Below are positions 60,048 to 64,000 of a stretch of DNA of 64,000 bases, one piece after another. Position 1 is the first letter of the stretch. Each line of letters begins with the position of its first letter. A program made the translations under genes and the position numbers. The DNA lies in the NCBI GenBank assembly GCA_002310215.1, contig DBYR01000037.1, forward strand, positions 1-64,000, read 5' to 3'. The notes below the pieces were generated by a model that was given only the letters and a program-made list of their open reading frames with translations, was not told the origin of the DNA and did no database searches. Source of the stretch: Bacteroidales bacterium UBA1181 (lineage in GTDB: Bacteria; Bacteroidota; Bacteroidia; Bacteroidales; Paludibacteraceae).

Positions 60048-61172
60048 ATGGTTCGTGTTGTAAAGTCTTTATTGTGTGCGATATCTCTGTTGATTTTTCT
60101 ATGCCCGTCATACGGACAGGAGCGCATAAAAGGATTTGATGTGATTGAACTGGGTGTCTCGGATGTGAAATGGGTATATCTTAAGTTTAAGAGCGATGTG
60201 AGCAACATCGACCATGGTACGGACGATATCCAAATAGAACGCACATCCATCCCTTCCATCGCAAGGGTTAGAAGTCGTATCCCGCGATTCGTGGAGACGC
60301 ATGCCACTTTCATCACGAAGGACGGTGAGGTCCACACTTTCCATCTCCATTATGAGCAAAACCCGTCGGTCATGGCTGTTAACGTGAATGGGAACACTAT
60401 CCGTGTGGAGGATGTGATAAAGCCTTTGCGGGTTGAGTTGTCAGACGATCGGACATCGCACATCACGTTCCCGCAGAAGGTGGTGGACCTGAGTGTGGGA
60501 TGCGACTCGGCCATTGTGGATCATGTGCCGAACACCGACAATATGGTGATGGCGAAGTGCTACCCTTATGACACGAATCTCTTCAAGGAGACGTCTCTTA
60601 CGGTTGTGACGGAAGATAAGAACATCTATACGTTCAATGTTGTCTATGTGGAGGTGCCGCAGGTCTTGAACTTCTCGGTAGACGATGCGGATAAGAAGGG
60701 AGCTGTCTTTTCCGTCATCAACGTTAATGAAACAGAGATGAAGGAGTTAGGCGAGCTGGTCATTAGCAAAGGCATACAACTGAATCGGGGCATCATGGAT
60801 GGTAAGATGACATTCGCCCTACAAGGGATCTTCATCAAGGATGATGTCGCCATGTTCCACATCGCTGTCGCAAATAGTTCGCAGATCGATTACGATATAG
60901 ATTTTATCAAGTGTTATATCACCAATCGCAAGAACTTGAAGAAACAGACGATGCAGATTGACGACATTACCCCGCTTTTCGAGTATGTACAGAACGAGAG
61001 GAATCTTTACGTGCCGGCGAACAGCACCTACCATACTGTCCTCTTCTTCAAAAGGTTCACGATCCCTGATAAGCATAATCTCTTCTTCGAGGTTTTCGAG
61101 AAGAATGGTGGCCGTCATCTTCAGTTCACCATCACCAACCACGACCTGCTTTCCGCCAAGGTGCTAAAGTAG
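60048..61172 (+). CDS. traN: Conjugation protein TraN (VirB9-like)
   Basis: Protein of 374 aa with a signal peptide (about 1-24, ending SYGQ), then IELGVSDVKWVYLKFKSDVSNIDHG, the TraN start, and beta-rich domains typical of VirB9 proteins. The C-terminal half has IAVANSSQIDYDIDFIKCYITNRKN and FFEVFEKNGGRHLQFTI. With TraM it would form the outer-membrane core. Genes traO, traP and traQ, usually next, are absent here; a surface-protein gene follows instead. Confidence 0.9.
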   Translation: MVRVVKSLLCAISLLIFLCPSYGQERIKGFDVIELGVSDVKWVYLKFKSDVSNIDHGTDDIQIERTSIPSIARVRSRIPRFVETHATFITKDGEVHTFHLHYEQNPSVMAVNVNGNTIRVEDVIKPLRVELSDDRTSHITFPQKVVDLSVGCDSAIVDHVPNTDNMVMAKCYPYDTNLFKETSLTVVTEDKNIYTFNVVYVEVPQVLNFSVDDADKKGAVFSVINVNETEMKELGELVISKGIQLNRGIMDGKMTFALQGIFIKDDVAMFHIAVANSSQIDYDIDFIKCYITNRKNLKKQTMQIDDITPLFEYVQNERNLYVPANSTYHTVLFFKRFTIPDKHNLFFEVFEKNGGRHLQFTITNHDLLSAKVLK

Positions 61173-61210
61173 ATAGAACAAAGAAACCATAGTTTTTATT
61201 CTTAACAGAA

Positions 61211-63145
61211 ATGAAATATAAGTTTTTATTGAGCGTCTTCCTGTTGGGTTCGCAGTGGGCGTTTCCATCGACCTTTACAGTTACGAACACGAACGACGAG
61301 GGGGACGGTTCCCTTCGCGCCGCTGTCTCGCAGGCGAACGCGGAGAGGGGCAAGTCGAGGATCGAATTCTCCCTCCCGGCGGGTGACCAGACCATCAGCC
61401 TGAAGTCTTCCTTGACGATATCCTCCTCGGTCGAGATCGAGGGCTCCGAAGGAATCGTGTTGGAGAACACGGAGGAGAGTTGCATCCTGCTGTGCGATGG
61501 CGTGGCGTCAGGGGATACCATCCTGCTGAGGAACATCGCGATCGGCAGCTCTGTCCTTCAATCGAACCGTGAGCACGCGCAAATCGAGTTGCGTGGCGTG
61601 GCGGGCGATGCCGGTGCGGTATTCGCCTGCGAGGGGGTGAAAATGGATCCTTCCACCTTCCTCACGAACCTCTCGGGTATCGCTCATGTGCAGACGTACG
61701 AGTATCCATGGGCGATTAAGATGACGGATTGCGAGTTGTCCGACGGCTTCTATGGCATTGTGTACGGAAAGTCTCTGGAGCTGAAGAACACGCTGGTGTT
61801 TGGCTGTAGGACTTCGTTGTCGACCCTCCCGAAGTATGTGGCGGAAAGTGTTGTGATTGATCAGTGTGTGTTTTCTAATATTGATGGGTATACATATGTC
61901 TCAGGAAGAAAAACCCGTCTGAATGATTTTGATTCACGTTCCAGCAGGGCTTTGGTGTTGGCTTGTGCCGCCAATTCTGACATAGAGATAACGAATTGTA
62001 CATTCGCCGCATGCCAAGATATGGCGATAAGGACCTCCAATTCGATGGATGGTTGGAATGTGAAGATAGAAGGATGTCAATTCTATGACATGAAGGATAT
62101 TACCTTCCCGGTTGTGGCGTTGACTAAAACCTATGTGGAGGGGGAGACCTATGCGCCTAGTGAAGTGCTTGTATCCGGTAATTACTTTGGCGTGGCACCA
62201 AATGGGGAAGCTATTCCTATTGCGAAAGGTCTTTCGGTGGATGCGGAAAAGGTGACGATAAAGGATAACGTCTTTGGCAATATTTTGGACAGTGTGGCGA
62301 TCAACGACCTCGGGTCGGATGATATGCTGGTCGAGAGCAACTATTTCGGAACGGATGCGGAGGGGAATGACCAAGGCGCTTGCGGAATCCGTATATGCTC
62401 CATCGACGGGGAACTGATGGAGATGTTTTACCCGGAGGGTAGGAAACAAAACAAGAGGATCGTGGGTAACACCTTCGCCCAGAAGGGGGCGTTTGGCGTC
62501 AAGGTGGACACGCTGTCGGTGAGGGCCACGATCTTCGACAATCTCTTCCTCGGGTCCGAACCGGGGGGCAAAGCGATCTGGTATACGGCCGAGAACCACG
62601 GCATGGATGCCCCCGAGTTCTCCGCAAAGGCTTCGGATGGTTCGATTCAGGTGGCTGGCACGGGTATCCCAGGCTCCACGGTACAATTGTACAAGTGTGG
62701 GCAAACGCCGCAGAGCGCCTTCGTCTTCTTGGATTCCGTAAAGGTTGGTGAGGACGGCTCCTTTAGCGCTAATCTTCCGCTCGCTTCTATAGGGGAGGAA
62801 CAGGATGATAACCAAGGGCTTTACCTCTCCGCTACGATGACCGTGCATGACACCGAGGGGAGTGCGACGACAGAGTTGTCAGACCCTGTATACGTGGCGA
62901 TGTCCACTGGCGCACAACCGCTTTTGTCGGACGGATCCAATCCTGTGACGGTCGTTACGGACGGTTTCCTGCCTATCGTGAACGCCGGCTTGGCGGTGAA
63001 GACGGAAGTGGTGGACGCTTGGGGAAGACGATTCAACCTGCCCGTTTCGGAGACGTTGGATGTCCATGCGCTTCCTATGGGAGTATACATGTTATTCGTT
63101 GATTATCAAGAAGAAACATCCTCCTATAGATTCGTGAAAAGATGA
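61211..63145 (+). CDS. Parallel beta-helix surface protein with type IX sorting tail
   Basis: Protein of 644 aa. A signal peptide (about 1-20) is followed by FTVTNTNDEGDGSLRAAVSQAN, the start of the right-handed beta-helix family, and successive turns with IEITNCTFAAC, VKIEGCQFYD, VLVSGNYFGV, VTIKDNVFGN and VESNYFGTDAEGN. After the helix come a beta-sandwich linker and a C-terminal Por-type tail (VDAWGRRFNLPVSETLDVHALPMGVYMLF). The tra operon leads into it with a 38-base gap. It may be a cell-surface adhesin or cargo, which is inferred. The middle (about 61850-62270) is more AT-rich than both flanks. Confidence 0.8.
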   Translation: MKYKFLLSVFLLGSQWAFPSTFTVTNTNDEGDGSLRAAVSQANAERGKSRIEFSLPAGDQTISLKSSLTISSSVEIEGSEGIVLENTEESCILLCDGVASGDTILLRNIAIGSSVLQSNREHAQIELRGVAGDAGAVFACEGVKMDPSTFLTNLSGIAHVQTYEYPWAIKMTDCELSDGFYGIVYGKSLELKNTLVFGCRTSLSTLPKYVAESVVIDQCVFSNIDGYTYVSGRKTRLNDFDSRSSRALVLACAANSDIEITNCTFAACQDMAIRTSNSMDGWNVKIEGCQFYDMKDITFPVVALTKTYVEGETYAPSEVLVSGNYFGVAPNGEAIPIAKGLSVDAEKVTIKDNVFGNILDSVAINDLGSDDMLVESNYFGTDAEGNDQGACGIRICSIDGELMEMFYPEGRKQNKRIVGNTFAQKGAFGVKVDTLSVRATIFDNLFLGSEPGGKAIWYTAENHGMDAPEFSAKASDGSIQVAGTGIPGSTVQLYKCGQTPQSAFVFLDSVKVGEDGSFSANLPLASIGEEQDDNQGLYLSATMTVHDTEGSATTELSDPVYVAMSTGAQPLLSDGSNPVTVVTDGFLPIVNAGLAVKTEVVDAWGRRFNLPVSETLDVHALPMGVYMLFVDYQEETSSYRFVKR

Positions 63146-63203
63146 TTTCTCACTCCCGGCTAAGATGTTGAATTAGAAGACATAAATTTCACACTCAAAT
63201 ATC

Positions 63204-63668
63204 ATGAAACACACGCCCCATATCATGACGGTGCTCCTCCTCATAGAGATGGTGCCTTGTCATATTTTACCTCTGATTATGCCGCTGCTTATTGTCGGTG
63301 TGCCATTGGTCAATTTCACAAAAAGGTTGCCGGCGTTTGAGGAATGGAACGTGGAATGTGCGGAAGAGATAAATCGTAAGATCCTTTATGCGAGCGTGTT
63401 ATGCCTCTTGTCGGGTATAGGCTTGTTTATCAAACTCATCAGCAAATTGTTGATGGTCATGCATTGGCCCTTCGGACATAGCATGGCTGCGGTAGGTCTT
63501 TCCATCGCTGCCGTGGCGGCCATCCTGTTGCTGTGTTTGTCGATTTCCGTCTGTAGGAATGAGGCTGGCAAAGTGATCCCTTGGAAGATGGACATCGTCT
63601 GGGCGCTCTTCTCTTTGATCTATTGCATGTTGAATTTACATGTCATCTTTCCCGAACTATTGCTTTGA
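63204..63668 (+). CDS. Hypothetical membrane protein
   Basis: Protein of 154 aa with four hydrophobic segments (about 10-36, 63-83, 92-114, 130-150) and a polar stretch between the first two. No family is recognised. It follows the beta-helix gene by 58 bases on the same strand, so co-transcription is possible. Confidence 0.65.
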   Translation: MKHTPHIMTVLLLIEMVPCHILPLIMPLLIVGVPLVNFTKRLPAFEEWNVECAEEINRKILYASVLCLLSGIGLFIKLISKLLMVMHWPFGHSMAAVGLSIAAVAAILLLCLSISVCRNEAGKVIPWKMDIVWALFSLIYCMLNLHVIFPELLL

Positions 63669-63802
63669 CAAGGGTGACGCAAGTGCGATGCGTCTCCCCT
63701 TTAGGGAATTGCTAAAAATCCGTAACAAATACGCCCAATCATTCCCCGACAAACATCTTTTTCATATCTTTGTGAAGCGGGGAAGCAAAAAAACATACCC
63801 CG

Positions 63803-64000
63803 ATGATTAAACAAAAGAATAAAATGTTAGACATTTCAACAGGAAGATTTATCCTTAACGAAACAGAGGGTTGGGAGATATCTCCGTTTTTCACGAGAAG
63901 CGACCTTATGGAATCCTCATTTTGGAGAATGAGCCAAGGGAACACGCAAAACACAAGGAGCAACGCAAAGAATCTACATATCAACAAGATAACCATCGAC
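63803..64000 (+). CDS. Partial hypothetical protein, cut by the window end
   Basis: Open frame without stop, 66 codons visible. Starts MIKQKNKMLDISTGRF; M8 at 63824 is an equal choice. The GRFILNETEGWEISPFFTRSDLMES segment resembles small soluble proteins with an FTRSDF motif, but the family is not certain. A TATCTTTG -7 element lies at 63765-63772, so it has its own promoter. It is separate from the tra operon. Confidence 0.6.
   Translation, partial: MIKQKNKMLDISTGRFILNETEGWEISPFFTRSDLMESSFWRMSQGNTQNTRSNAKNLHINKITID

Noticed and set aside
1..64000. CRISPR arrays, tRNA or rRNA genes
   Set aside because: No regularly spaced repeat array and no cloverleaf or rRNA sequence was recognised; the rRNA-like promoter at the left points outside the window.

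Overview
The window looks like chromosomal DNA of a Bacteroidales bacterium. The evidence is a Bacteroidetes-type division and cell-wall cluster without murF, gliding-family genes (gldA, gldH), a Lys-type short SerA, glycine-lipid acyltransferase homologues, type IX secretion (Por) tails on surface proteins, CTnDOT-type Tra proteins, and promoters of the Bacteroidetes form TTTG-N19-21-TAnnTTTG. The sequence alone does not fix the genus.

Layout. 1-2.8 kb: a strong leftward promoter that resembles an rRNA promoter, a Mur-ligase paralogue and a small hypothetical gene. 3.1-5.2 kb: serC-serA. 5.2-6.3 kb: a gene-free stretch with three copies of a double-hairpin element. 6.3-23.4 kb (minus strand): mraZ-rsmH-ftsL-ftsI-murE-mraY-murD-ftsW-murG-murC-ftsQ-ftsA-ftsZ, followed by a second, divergent ftsZ and yqeY. 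23.6-28.6 kb (plus): two acyltransferases matching the glycine-lipid pair GlsA/GlsB, an OpgB-like membrane transferase and an orphan AAA ATPase. 28.6-40.9 kb (minus): a dense housekeeping run of holB, ricT-like, gldH, a trmB::polyprenyl-synthase fusion, a hypothetical gene, malQ, a GT90 glycosyltransferase, an M20 peptidase, RNase H, gldA and ybaK.

41.2-49.3 kb: GTP-type PEP carboxykinase followed by an accessory island. The island carries two near-identical DUF4160/DUF2442 cassettes flanking a DUF1016 (YhcG-type) nuclease, a structured repeat, a lipoprotein, a membrane protein and a second AAA ATPase. The terminator and promoter found just after pckG recur inside the island. One copy also carries what looks like the last codons of pckG, which suggests stepwise insertion at the pckG 3' end.

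49.6-64 kb: a type IX-sorted surface protein on the minus strand, then a rightward conjugation-type type IV secretion operon (traE, F, G, I, J, two tandem traK, a traL-position gene, traM, traN). It leads straight into a second type IX-sorted beta-helix protein and a membrane protein; a partial gene is cut by the window end. No integrase, relaxase or coupling protein is visible in the window.

Most novel points: the divergent FtsZ paralogue inside the dcw operon, which has altered nucleotide-binding residues and no C-terminal peptide; the type IV secretion operon bracketed by surface-protein genes; the repeated terminator/promoter cassettes of the pckG island; and the tRNA methyltransferase-prenyl synthase fusion joined over an A7 tract.
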